From contig CP075495.1 in NCBI GenBank assembly GCA_021613535.1, forward strand, positions 15,500,001 through 15,564,000: a DNA stretch of 64,000 nucleotides, read 5' to 3'. The translations under genes and the position numbers were made by a program. The DNA is from Adineta vaga (taxonomy: Eukaryota > Rotifera). How positions within the stretch are numbered: position 1 is the stretch's first letter; each line of letters opens with the position of its first letter. The notes under the pieces are model-generated. The model was not told the origin of the DNA, ran no database searches, and was given only the letters and a program-made list of their open reading frames with translations. Positions 1 to 12,400 of this stretch are shown in pieces.

Positions 1-970
1 GAAAATATAAATGAAATCATTTTGAATTTAACATTCGATACAACAGTGGAATAACTAATTCATCATAGGCACTTGAATCTTGATTACAATATAATGAAAA
101 ACATTCTAAATTAGGTAAATTTTCCTAGAAAAATGATTCTACTTAAATCAGTTAGATGTTAATACAAATAATCTACCGTTTTACTGATTGTTTCATGTGC
201 CGAAAGATGAATGACAGAAATATTAACATGAAATATTCGAAGTTGAGGTAACCGTCCATCAAGTAGATAAAGACAATCGGAGAAAAATTTGACATTAGCA
301 TGTAGTTCTAGGGGAGTTTTGGACAATTAATAATTGGATATAAAGTCACAAATAATATGCATTGAGCAAAATTTGAAAATGATTTGAAGTTTAAATACTT
401 TAGATTGATAAACATAGTAAAGATGTCTGCAGATATAATCGTTTTTTCATTTTCTGCTGAAAACTGTTTCTCATTTGTACGAGTATGAATAGTAAGTGAT
501 GTAATTTGATTTGAAATCAATCCATCAAATTAGTTTCATCTAAATATATGAATACGAAATAATGAGAATTAAATTAGAATATCATACCAGCAAACAGATG
601 TTTGGCTTTTTCTTTTTCAAGATTAAATAAACCAAGTCCATAAAGATTAGCATAATTTCTATAAAAGATACGTTCTATACTTGATGATGATTCCACGTCG
701 AGCCATTGGATTTTATGATAAATCGAAGGTAAAATTTGTAAAATGAAACGATCAAGTATTGTAGTGGATAATGAATCAATGAATTGAATTATCGGAGAAA
801 CGTCTCATCAATGTTAAATGAATTGTAAAAGCTGAATCATGTGCAAATGTATTCAGCCTTTTATTAGCATTTATCAAAGAAAAAAGTACTTCATCATTGG
901 GCAAATTTTTGAAAATTATCGCAAGAATTTCATCAGGCAAATCATTCAATTGAACCATTGAGTGTGTCAT
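1..970 (-). pseudogene. F-box/leucine-rich-type protein, broken, runs off the left edge
   Basis: Reading leftwards, the protein starts at the ATG at 968-970 and gives an F-box core (LPDEILAIIFKNLPND) and the family's usual continuation (HKIQWLDVESSS, then FYRNYANLYGLGLF). The frame breaks near 774-779, where a 4-base repeat-like insertion (ATTCATTGATTC on the minus strand) brings in a stop; skipping four bases regains the frame. A short intron follows at about 588, then another exon (ISNQITSLTIHTRTNE) that shifts frame again near 325, and a further TGA stops the reading near position 15. Such F-box proteins are substrate adaptors of SCF ubiquitin ligases, and bdelloids have many. Several independent breaks make a pseudogene likelier than an intron-rich live gene. 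The 3' part is outside the window. Confidence 0.7.
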
Positions 971-1059
971 TATTATTTTCACTACTCTTGATTTGCTTGC
1001 CACTTTGAAACGTGATCATTTATATTGTTTATATTCATTTTCTCTATTTGACTTTACGC

Positions 1060-1230
1060 AGAAAACAGACAGAAAAAGTGAATTAAGTTCAAATTGAATG
1101 GGACGTCCAATTGGGTCATTATCGTCTTGAGTTACGTTAAGTCATCTTTTTTAGATGATTTAAGAGACAAAACGCAATTGTATGGGTTGATTCAATTTTA
1201 AATTTAATTCACTTTTTCTGTCTGTTTTCG
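1060..1230. repeat. Inverted repeat with about 40-bp arms
   Basis: The arms are 1060-1099 and 1191-1230. Both carry GAAAACAGACAGAAAAAGTG in opposite orientation, with few mismatches. The loop holds a smaller palindrome around 1138-1161 (AAGTCATC / GATGATTT). It lies between the broken F-box gene and the start of a truncated transporter, so it could be a small foldback element or the scar of an inverted rearrangement. Confidence 0.75.
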
Positions 1231-1244
1231 GCCTTACTGTTCAA

Positions 1245-1475
1245 ATGGGAATGTTACTTGGTGCAAACGTTTCGATTGGACAATATATTTTAGTTGTTTT
1301 ATTACCAGTGACAGGTGGAAATATTATTGGTGGAGGATTTTTTGTTGGATATTTAAATTGGTATTTATATTTCGCTAAACAATCGAATGAACATATCGAT
1401 GTTGATGCCGAATTAGTACCTGTACCAACGGTTTATCACAGTGTAAAGCAGAATGATGATACTGTTCGACCCTAA
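1245..1475 (+). pseudogene. C-terminal piece of a formate/nitrite transporter (FNT) family protein
   Basis: The 76 residues match the end of FNT channels: MGMLLGANVSIGQY, then LPVTGGNIIGGGFFVGYLNW, the conserved Pro-Val-Thr...Gly-Asn-Ile-Ile-Gly-Gly turn and last membrane helix, followed by a polar cytoplasmic tail. FNT proteins are pentameric channels for formate, nitrite, lactate and related anions, about 270 residues long and six helices; here only the last fifth remains. The reading frame runs a little upstream into the inverted-repeat arm, and no upstream exon with the other helices is visible before the F-box gene. I read it as a gene truncated at the inverted repeat. A short protein starting at this ATG is possible but would not make a channel. 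A polyadenylation-like AATAAATAAATA run follows near 1605. Confidence 0.65.
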
Positions 1476-1714
1476 TTTAATCAATTTATGCAAAAAGAAA
1501 AGAAGAAAATAATCAACAGATTCTTTTTTTTCTTTTCAAGTCTTTTAGAAATTTTTAAGTGTTTTGTGTATCTTTCCTTTTAGTTTAGTTTATTTTGAAA
1601 AGAATAATAAATAAATAAATAAATAAATAATAGATTTATTTTGCATATATAAATATCACTTTTATTCATTATCACAAAAGTTTGAAGAACGAAATCAATC
1701 AGTCTATTTTACGG

Positions 1715-2897
1715 ATGTTGAATCTAAGGTGCATATTTTTGATATTTATTCCTTTTTTGATTGAAGGAAGTGTGATTGATTTATCTCATTTTTCAATTCT
1801 AACTTCTCCATCATCTTATCCATCATATAAATTCAATATTCTTCATCATTTGACTGCCATCTCACCTTATTTTGATTCAGAATCCAATGAATTAAATCCT
1901 GATCCACCATTGGGTTGTACAATCGATAAAGCAATCTATTTAGTTCGTCATGGTTCTATCTATGCTAATGATTATGATTATGAACATACAATTGAACCAT
2001 TTATAAAACGTTTACAATCTTCATTGAAACAAATAGATTTCTCGCGATCAAAAGAATTGGCTTTTTTAGCAACTTGGAATTCACCAATAACAAATAGTGA
2101 TGAACAAGTTGAAAAATTAACACAATCAGGTAGTAATGAAGCGTTTAAACTCGGTACTCAATTAGCATCTCGTTATCCGAATCTAAAAACGAAAATTTGG
2201 GCGTCATCATCGAATCGAACAAAGGAAAGTGCTGCATCACTTTTCACAGGACTTTCTGGTAATAAGAAAACAATTGATGATATATCAATTATAATGGAAG
2301 AGAAGAATCAAGGTGCAAATACATTATCACCAACAAAAACTTGTTCATTATTTAATATTACATTAGGTACTCAAGAAGCAGAGACATGGTTAAAACATTA
2401 TTCTTTATCAATTCAAACTCGATTGAATAAACAAATAATTGGATTTGAATTTTCATCGAATGATATTTTGGCTATGCAAGAATTATACAATGAGTACAGA
2501 TCAAAATCTTTATATTAATGTTGTTCATCGAGAAATGTTACCTTTAGTATTAACAGCATTAGGTCTTTATAATGATACAAATCAAAATCAAATCTTTCCT
2601 TTAAATCAAATTAATTATCAAAGAAAATGGAAATCAAGTAAATTTGTTCCTTTTCTTGGTCATATTGCATTGGAACGACTTCAATGTACATCCAGTTCAT
2701 ATAATGGAAATTTTATTCGAATTCTTGTTAATTCAGAACCTCAACCTTTACCTGGATGTGCGAGTGGACCTGGTGCTAGTTGTCCTATAGTACAATATAT
2801 GAGTTATATTAAAAATCGAGATGATTCTTATGAGGATTTTTCTAAAGCATGTCAAGTTAATTATCAAAATAGTACCGATCTATTCACATTTTTTTAA
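1715..2897 (+). pseudogene. Secreted histidine acid phosphatase (phytase/MINPP-like), frameshifted
   Basis: The start is the ATG at 1715, followed by a signal peptide (LRCIFLIFIPFLIEG). The phosphoacceptor motif is present as IYLVRHGS, with downstream family landmarks (WASSSNRTKESAASLF; FSSNDILAMQELY). The first frame stops at 2516-2518. The C-terminal half continues one frame over, with VVHREMLPLVLTALGLY in the place of the second catalytic His region and the cysteine-rich end (LPGCASGPGASC). In the family about 60 residues normally separate the AMQEL block from the HD/HE block; here they nearly abut. This gene has therefore probably lost an internal segment as well as its frame. Members hydrolyse phosphomonoesters such as inositol phosphates. 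I cannot exclude a base error, but the missing segment argues for a real lesion. Confidence 0.7.
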
Positions 2898-3311
2898 CGA
2901 AATGTCTTTGATTAACTTTGATATTTAATAAAAATAAATTCTTTTATTATATTGATATATTGCCTTTAAAACATTTTAGAATAAGAAGAAGAAGAAAAAA
3001 CGTGAGAAAAGAATTTCATTGAAAGTAAGGATAAAGTGGCTTCCTTTTTTTAAATGAGTAGAAATTCAAGTACAATTCACATGGTCGGATGAATAAAAAA
3101 TTTATTTTGTCGTTTGACGACATTTCTAAATAAACGTTTGTAGTGGTAAAAATAACGCTGTGTATTTGATATTATTATTTGTACTCGTTTTTATTAATCG
3201 AGATGCATGTGGTAAAATGCTAAAGCTTTGACTGTGAAATCAATGTAAATGCTTTCAATCTTCAAAGATTTTACATTTATATTTGTAGAAGATGTAATGT
3301 CAGATAAAAAT

Positions 3312-3570
3312 AGGCTTATATCGACGATGATGAAAATCATATTGATTCAACTGGAGAACATCGACAAGATTTATGTGAAAAATGTATACGATTAGGTCGA
3401 CCGTGTTACGTAATGCCGAGCAATCGGCGTCATCAGCGATCTGGATCGTCACCAGTTTCAAAACAACTTCATCGAAAAAATCGGTCAAATGTAGCTTCGA
3501 TGAAATCGCCTCGAACATCTTCCATACCTTCTTTAGTAAAAACTAATATTGCACTTTTGATTAGTATAGG
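3312..3570 (+). other. Possible coding remnant or lone exon, family not recognised
   Basis: After an AG at 3311-3312 an open frame of about 85 codons reads with a short cysteine cluster (CEKCIRLGRPC) and a basic, serine-rich tail. There is no start codon and no neighbouring exon that I can join. The opposite strand is also open for 72 codons, so coding is uncertain. The rest of 2898-4008 holds AT-rich DNA and nothing else I can name. Confidence 0.25.
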
Positions 3571-4008
3571 TAACACTATTTTCTCTTGATTTCTATGAAA
3601 TAAAAATGATATCATGTAAAAGTCAAACAGACCTTGAATATAGACATATCTTCATGACGTTATCGGATTAAATAAAAATAAAATTACGTTGAATAAGTAA
3701 TTCTTTTCAGATAAATTGTATTCAATTTTTAACAAAATAAAAAAATAATATTATTAAACTATCATTTCAAATCAATGTTGATCAAAATTCAACATCAGTA
3801 GTCCATAAATAAAACGCTTTTTATCAATTATCTAGAATGACGAGAAGTACGACCCTTAGACGTTTGTTGATTAAGAAAATGATGAGAAAAAGAACCATAC
3901 GTTGTCCTTCTCTATACTTATATTTTAAGTAGAATATCCGTCTTATATATATATATAATCTTCAAGTTTAGTTAATCAAATCTTGAATAATATTATATTT
4001 AAATAATA

Positions 4009-5475
4009 ATGTTAATAACAGGTATATTATTTCTGTTAATAATTTATATATTCTTACGATATATAACTGAAAAGAAAAGATTTCCAGGTCCAAAACAAAT
4101 AATAACTCTTCCTAATTTTTTCTTCTCATCAATTCTTCAATTATCAAATAAAACTGTTCGAAAATATCTTTTAAAATTTTTCTTTCCTGATTCTTGTCGA
4201 TATATTGAACTAACAGTTCCATTAGCATCTCAATATTATACATTAAAATATGGTGATATTGTTCAAATAAATCTTTTTAATCAACCAACAATAATAATAT
4301 CAAATTCTGATTTTGCTGATTATATTTTAAGACGAAATGGAAAAAATTATACATTAAGATTTGGAAATCAATTAGGTTTAGAATATTTAGGAATGAAAAC
4401 TAAAGGTATTATTTGGAATCAAAATATTCAACGATGGAAATATCAACGTTTAAATTTCTTTCAAAAATCATTAAATAGTAAAATATTAGATGATGCGAAA
4501 TATGTTTCAAATGATACAGTTGATTATATTTTAAAATATTTAAATTATTTTGAAATTCAATCAAATATTATTGATATTATGGATCTTTTACGTGCAATGA
4601 CATTTACAATAACATGTCATTTATTTCTTGATTTACCAATTGGTTCAATTTCAATTGAGAAAACAAAATTTTATGTTAATTCTATTGTTCAATATTTTAA
4701 AGCTTGGGAATATTTTTTATTAAAACCAACAGAATTTTATGAAGAAAATTTAACAATAAAACATGAAAAATCTGTCAATGATTTAAATAATGTTGTTGAA
4801 GAAATTATTTTACAACGAGATTTAAATCAAAATTGTTTATTTATTAATTCATTAATTCAATCATTAAATAATAATCAAATAACGAAACAAGAAATGAATC
4901 AATGTATTTTAGAAATGCTTATTGCTGGAACAGATACATCATCTGTAACAATGTTTTATTTTCTTCTTGCACTTGCTGATCGAAAAGATTTAGAAAATGA
5001 TTTATTAAAAGAATTAAAAAATAATTCGTATTTATTATTAATTAATGGTTTAAAAGAATCAATGCGTTATAAACCTGTTGGACCAGTTATAATGAGATGT
5101 GCTATTCAAAATGATATTTATAAGAATATTTCAATTCAACAAGGAACAAATATAATTATTAATTTAGTTGATATGCATACAAAATCGGATGAATTTTTAT
5201 ATCCAAATCAATTTAATTTAATTAATGTTCGAGATAAAGATTTATCAAATATAAATTCAGAAAGAAATGTTTTTCTTCCATTTGGTATTGGACCAAAAGA
5301 ATGTGTTGGTAGATGGTTAGCAAAAGTTGAAATGGAAACTATTATTGAAAAATTAATTTTAAATTATTCATTTCAACGTGCAAATCAAACAAAAACATTA
5401 GAAGAATTACAAACAAGATGGGATATTGCACAACAACCGACTCATCCAGGTTATATGTTCATGAAAAAAAGATAA
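4009..5475 (+). CDS. Cytochrome P450, single exon
   Basis: This 488-residue protein has the expected P450 length and order. An N-terminal membrane anchor (residues 1-17, LITGILFLLIIYIFLRY) is followed by a proline hinge (RFPGPK). The oxygen-binding I-helix is AGTDTSS at about 306-312, and the K-helix ExxR is ESMR at 350-353. The haem loop is FGIGPKECVG, with the thiolate Cys at about 432. It is thus a microsomal haem monooxygenase, bound to the ER and dependent on NADPH-P450 reductase. The family is not assigned; metazoan P450s of detoxification or lipid metabolism are the nearest guess. No introns or breaks are seen. A TATATATATA run at about 3945-3957 could serve the promoter. Codon choice is as AT-rich as its neighbours. 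Confidence 0.92.
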   Translation: MLITGILFLLIIYIFLRYITEKKRFPGPKQIITLPNFFFSSILQLSNKTVRKYLLKFFFPDSCRYIELTVPLASQYYTLKYGDIVQINLFNQPTIIISNSDFADYILRRNGKNYTLRFGNQLGLEYLGMKTKGIIWNQNIQRWKYQRLNFFQKSLNSKILDDAKYVSNDTVDYILKYLNYFEIQSNIIDIMDLLRAMTFTITCHLFLDLPIGSISIEKTKFYVNSIVQYFKAWEYFLLKPTEFYEENLTIKHEKSVNDLNNVVEEIILQRDLNQNCLFINSLIQSLNNNQITKQEMNQCILEMLIAGTDTSSVTMFYFLLALADRKDLENDLLKELKNNSYLLLINGLKESMRYKPVGPVIMRCAIQNDIYKNISIQQGTNIIINLVDMHTKSDEFLYPNQFNLINVRDKDLSNINSERNVFLPFGIGPKECVGRWLAKVEMETIIEKLILNYSFQRANQTKTLEELQTRWDIAQQPTHPGYMFMKKR

Positions 5476-6486
5476 TTGACAATTAGTTTTACAAAACTTA
5501 TATCCTTTCTTTTTTCTTTTGAAAACAATTTAATAAAATCTAATCGGACTCGGAATAGAGTTATCGCTTTAGCTTGAAGATCCGGTTTTAATCAGATACT
5601 TGTTGAAAAAGAGAATAAAATATTTTTCCTTAAAATCCATTCCACTTTTTATCGTTAACAATAGTCCTGAAAGTATTTGAGTTAAAATCATGGACTATTG
5701 TCTATCTTTCCTAGTTGCTTATCGGAAGAAGTTTCACCGAAGAGTAATCGAATATAATGTTAGTTTTTTTGAAATTCTATAAATGAGAGAAAGTCCATAT
5801 TTTCTATTTGTGATATCGGATTAATTACTCAAGGTAATTCTATTAGAAATAAAAATAGAACTACTGGGTTTTTCTCCAGTATATGTCACGATTATGAGTC
5901 ATCATATACAGATCTTCATGTATAAATAGAGCGAAAAATAAACTCGTACCTTTTTTCTTTCTTCATTGAAATATTGAAGCGTGTCACGTTATTTCGAATA
6001 AAAAACAAGGTTACGAAAGAGTTTTCGGTAAGTATCTATTAAAACTATTTTCTTCAGATGAAATTCTTGATTCGCAATTGTTTTGAAGATTTGAAATATT
6101 AAAAAATAATATTTTCTATTGGATATTTCTTAAGTAATTGGTTTTTACTTTAAAATGCTTCTCAATGAAATTTTTTTTTTACAAAAGTGTCAAAAGTGAG
6201 ATAAGTAAACAAAAATGCTCTTCCATATAATCAACATGTTCCCATTTGACGAAATTTCGATCAGATTAAAATTCTATTTTGTTATTTATACCAATATGAG
6301 TAAATAAATATAATATACAAGGTCTCTTATATGAATGAGTCATTAAAACAAACTAATTTTCATAGGCTTATACGAATCATCAAGAGAGAGAGAGAGAAAA
6401 AAATCTCGATAACTTAATTAGAGAAATTAGTCAATAATTCAGTTTGTTTGCGATGAAAGTCTGTCCGTAATAGAACTTTTCCAATA
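5476..6486. other. Intergenic, no gene seen
   Basis: AT-rich spacer between the P450 and the polymerase-helicase gene. I see only a short GAGAGAGAGAGAG run near 6381 and no convincing coding exon on either strand. The promoter of the downstream gene should lie here, but no distinct motif stands out. Confidence 0.5.
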
Positions 6487-9400
6487 ATGAGATTAAATCT
6501 ATACGAGACGATAAAATTCATTGAATTAAAGATAATAGATTATGTTCATTTAGAATTAATGTCTCCTGTTCATATAATTATCTCAGGTGCTTCATCTGTT
6601 GGTAAATCAACATTAGTTGATGAATGTATAAGAAAATTTAAACAAGATAAGAAATTAAAATATAAACAATTTGAACGTATTCAAGAAGTTGCACGAACTG
6701 TTCTTAATCGATTAAAATTAACTGGAAAAGATTTAGAACATTATATAAATACAAATAATCTCAATGCTTTTTCAAAAACACAAGAAGAAATTATTTCTGA
6801 ACAAGTTAAATGTTTTAATAATTTTATTGATAAAAATTATTTATCAGATCGATCTGGTTTTGATGCATTAGCATATATTCATCATTATTTTAATAATCAA
6901 CAAAAAGCACAAGACATTTTTCAAACTTCTTTATTTCAACAATTAATTGAACAATGTCGAAATGGTTTAATTTTTATTATTCAACCACAAGAAGACTTAC
7001 AAGCACAAAATGATAATATGAGAATAGTATCAAGTTTTCAAGATCAAATTTATTATACACAAGCTTTACAATTTTGGTATCATCAAGCAAATTTATCTTA
7101 TTTTCTTATTACTGATTTAAATATGGAAAAACGTGTGGAATTTATTCGTGAACATATCAATGGTTATTTTCATTTTTCAACGGAAATATCAATTCCATTA
7201 TGTTTACCATTTCATTTAGATAAACGAAAATGTGATGATCATAATGATCTTTCAAATGTATTACCTAAAAATCAATCTTATATTCGTTATATTGAAATAT
7301 TAGATAAACAAAATATTCGAATAAATTATGAAAAATATGATAAAAATCGTTTAATTGAAAAATATGATTCATCTTGTTTAGAAAATAAATTTCTTTCAAT
7401 TTTATTTAATCAAAAATTAAATAATGAATTTGTTGAACAAATTTTATTAAATCAAATTCAAATTAATAATCAAATTTATCATTTTATTGGTTTTAGTAAT
7501 AGTCAATTAAAAAGTCGATCATGTTATTTATATGCAGGAACAATTGAACAGATTGAACAAATTATTTATGATAATGGAAATTTTCAAACAATTAAAAATT
7601 TAAGTAAACGTGCTGCAAGAATTGGACTTTTATTTTCAAGTTGTACACCAACGATTCATATTCAATCAGATCATGTTATCGAAATTGATGATGTTGAAAG
7701 AAATAATTTTACTTTTACAGATGGGTAAATTAAAATTAATAAGATAATCATATATCTATTTTAGTATCTTATAGATGTGGAATTATTGGACGGAAATTAG
7801 CAAAAGAAATTGTTCCATATTTAATTGATTTTAAAAAACCAATAATAACAATTTCGGATGATAATTTAAACGAAGAAAATCTTTGTCCTTGTGCATTTCA
7901 AATTCGTTATCAAGGTTATAAAGGTAAAAAATATAGTCAAATATTCTTTTTTTTATTAAAGATGAAATTTATAGGTGTTTTAATGATCAATGATAATGAT
8001 AATGATGAAACAATTCAAGTTCGTCCATCAATGAAAAAATTTACAAGTGAAATTAGTTCTTGTTTATATGTTTGTGATGATGGATATTCAAAACCAAGAC
8101 TTGGATTTCTTATTAAACAATTTATTATTTTATTATCTGGATTAAATATTTCTGATGAAATTTTTCTTAAAAAACAAAAAGAATATTTTCAAGATATTAT
8201 TCATATGTGTGATGATATGAATATTGCTTTAAAATATTTACTTTATTATGATAGAATTGATTTAATTTATCATTTATTATCAAATAATATTGCATTGGTT
8301 CAAACACAATTGGAATCTATACAAAAAAAAGCTTTGGAAAGTGTGGAAAAATTAAAAATTCCCATAACAAAATCACGTTTAGCTATTGGTGTTTGTGATC
8401 CATGTGAGTTAATTGAAAGAAATAGGGAAATTTTATTATCTAATCTCTTATTTAGATGGAATTTTACAATCAGGTGAAGTTTATTTTCGTCCAACATACA
8501 ATGGAAGACAATTTATGATGGATTCAAAAATTTGTTTTGTCGCAAAATCTCCAAGTTATCATTTAGGGGATATTCGAGTTTTAAAATTAACATCTTATAA
8601 ACAATTAGAACATTTATATGATGTTATTGTTTTTCCTATTAATGGTTATCGTCCACATCCAAATGAAATTGTAAATCATGAATTTCTTTTTTATTAAATA
8701 ATTTTCAATTCGTTTTTATAGGCTGGAAGTGATTTAGATGGTGATAAATATTTAATTTGTTGGGATCAAGATTTAATTCCACAAAAATTGAATAAACCAA
8801 TGGATTATAGTTCAAACGCAAAAGTTCAAGAATCAGCATTTATTGAAAGAAAAGATTTAATATCACATTTTGCCAATGCACAAATGAATAATCAATCGGG
8901 AATTATTGATAAATATTATAATTATTGGGTAAATCTTTTAGGAGTAAACTCAATTCAATGTCGACGATTAGCGGAATTATTTTCTGCAGCTGTTGATGCA
9001 CCAAAAACTGGACAAAAAATTCGTATTCCATCAGAATTAAAACCGCCGAGAAAAGATGAACAAACAAATCCAATAACAACTGTACAAGCTCAAAGAGGTA
9101 TTGATTATTATCTCAATAAAATATTTTATATATAATTTTATTTAGAAGATAACAATTGTACTAAAGAATATGTTTGGATAAAAATGTTAAATAATGCAAA
9201 AAAATTTCGAGAGGAATTTCAAATAAAACTACTCAATGAAAATCGATATAAAGGTTTATCAAAAACAACATTATTAACAATTTTCTATGAACGACGATGT
9301 CCAACATTATTAACGTATAATAATACACAATCATTAAATGAATATGATCTGATTATTTCAACAATTAAATGGATTAATGAACAAGAAAATTCAGATGAAA

Positions 9401-12400
9401 TTCTTAAAGATTTTATTTATTTATTTGATTTAAGTCAATTAACAATGAAACAAAAACAAGATATTGAATTATCTTTAAAAATTCCTCGTTCAAATTTATA
9501 TTCAATATTACATAAATCAAAAATTTTATCTAATGAACTTATTGAAAAATATCATTTACTAGGAACATCATTATCATGGAGATTATATTATACATCTCCT
9601 CAACTATTCCATATAAAATCTCAAATTGAAAATGAACAAACATTTCAACCAATTATTTATGTTTTAAAACAAAATTCTTTACATGAAAGAACATTAATTA
9701 ATATTTCTATTAATGATACAACTACATTAGTGTTAGATCTCTATCAAAATGCACTTATTCAAATACCTGAACAGCAAACAAATCAAAAACAATCATCGAT
9801 TTTATTTCAAATTCAAACAGGTATTTATGCAAAAAAAAGACATACATGTAGATGATGAAGAGAAATGATCTATTACGAAATTTATTTTGAGACTTGATGA
9901 GAATTTAGTGAATACATTTTTTAGGATTATGTTATGCATATTTGGAATCAAAATTATATTCAATTAAAAGAAAATTCTTTTTCGATAATGATTATTTTGT
10001 AAGAATAAATGAAGATCGTATACAAATTTATCAAAAAGATCCAAGAAATTCTTTTATTGTTTTTATGTATGATATAAGTGGTGAAAATAAAATAATCAGT
10101 GTTGATCTAACAAGATTTGATCGAAATATTTTACGAGAACGTAATCATCCAAAAGTCAATCGACATATTTGGAATTATTTTGAAATATTTATATTATCAA
10201 ATGATGAACAATTATCTTCGAGTTATTATCCAATTCTTAGTTATTATGATGAAGAATATTATACGCAAAATTATTTTAATCAACAAATTGAAAATTATCA
10301 GTTTATCCCATATCAAACAGAACAGTAAGTCGGTTTTTTATTATTCAAAGAGTGTAATCCGACTGGATATAGGTTTCAAATATTCAACATCGCTTGATTT
10401 CTTATAGTAATCAGTATATATATAGTAGTTTTTAATAAAATTATTTATTTAGAGAGAAAGAAGAAGAACAGAAATATAAAAATGAAAAACACCAAAATGA
10501 AGAGAATCGAAAAGAATTTTTAATCAAATTTGAAGGTCTTTCATTGGAAAATGCTGAAGAATTATTGAAAAATTTCATATCAATTCATGATAATGAATAT
10601 GTATATAAAATTTGGATTTATTTAAACGAAAAGCAAATCAATATGGAGAAAATTAATGAAGAAATTCTCGAATATTTTTTCAAAGAAATTAATCTAATGT
10701 TAAACGGTTCAATTTATCGAATAGTTATTAATGAAGATTGGTTTTATGAATTAATATTTTCATTCATTCACAATAGAAATGAAAAAATTTTGAATAAAAT
10801 TTATCAATTAATTAAAAAAATGAATCAAAAATTGAAAGATAAGAGTCAACCATCATATCTTCCATTTTTAGGAAGAATTTTTCAACGTTTATTCAAAGAA
10901 AATTTTAATGAAATTGAAGAATTTTATTTAGTAAATAATGAATTCATATTTCATTTATATTTGTCATTAATCTTAGGAAATGATTTCAATACAAATGAAA
11001 TTTCATTAAACTATCTTTTAGAAATATCTTCATTAATAAATATTCAACTAACATTAAAACAATTAATTCATTTAATTCAATCATGTTTAATGACAAAAAA
11101 TTCCGAGATTTGTTTATTATTTCTTCAAAATTTATCCAATATTTCTTTAATAAATCAAGAAGAACATTCATCAATAATAAATGATTATCTTATTCAATTT
11201 TTATCAATGATCATTCGAACAACTGTTTATGATCTTGATGAAATTAATAAAAGAATTAAACTAAAACAAGAAATTTTAGTTCGAAATGGTGAAACTATTT
11301 TCAATTTAAGAGCAAAATTTATGAAAAAGAAAAATAACGAAAATATTTCATCAAATGTAAGTCAACATTTCTCATTTCTTTTGTGTAACGAAAACTGCGT
11401 CAACACGGACGTAACAAACATAGCATTTTCATAAGATCATAAAAAAATAAAATCTTTGCGTTTAGAATGATGATGAAGGTGAGAATGCGGAAGAAGAAGA
11501 AGATGAACAAAATGAAGCGATATTTCAATTTGAAGATCATCAATATGAAAAAATTCCATCACATCATTTTAATATTGGTGATTCAGTTGCCTTAATTGAT
11601 CAAGACGAATTAAATAATTATTCAAATAAAAATGATGAAAAACCTCCTTTACGTTTATTTTATCAATCATTTGGTATTATTTTAAGTATTTATCCATATT
11701 TATCAATTAAATTTCCATATTTTCCAATTTCATTAACAAACAATAATTATTTAAATCGACAAAAATTATTTCGTTTAGAACGTTTACCAAATTTCGTCAC
11801 ATTGAATCGATCAATAGATGCATTTGAAAAACTAATTGATAATCAAGATGTTTTAATAATAAAACCTTTTTTAAATCTTTCCGAAAATCTCAATTCTAAT
11901 CAATTAAAAGATTATGCCGACGAAAAAGTTCAAAGATTAGAAAATCAATTCTCTGATGATCATGAATATAACCAAGCAAATTTAAATAATAGTCAACGAC
12001 AAGCAATTCAAAATGCCTTAGAAAATCGTTTAACATTAATTCAAGGACCACCAGGTACTGGAAAGACTGAAACATCAGCATGGATTATTCATTTATGGTT
12101 GAAAAATTTCTTGCAACAAGGACAAACGATTTTAGTGTGTGCTGAAACACATCAAGCGGTTGATAATTTAACAAGACGTTTATTAAAATATCAATATCGA
12201 TTAATTCGTTATGGAGAACCAAGAACTGTTGCACCAGATCTTCATGTAAATTTTATTAAAATCGTATTTTAAACGAACGAGAAGAATTTTTGCCTTTAGG
12301 AATATACAATGCCTCGACAAATTGAATTAATTCGTCGAGAAAAACAAAGATTGAATGGTAATTCATCGACAAAATCTTTATTTGGTCCACCACGTCCGAA

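Noticed and set aside
7962-8477. Separate gene starting at 7962
   Set aside because: The ATG lies in an intron; the frame is exon 3 of the polymerase-helicase gene continued into the next intron.
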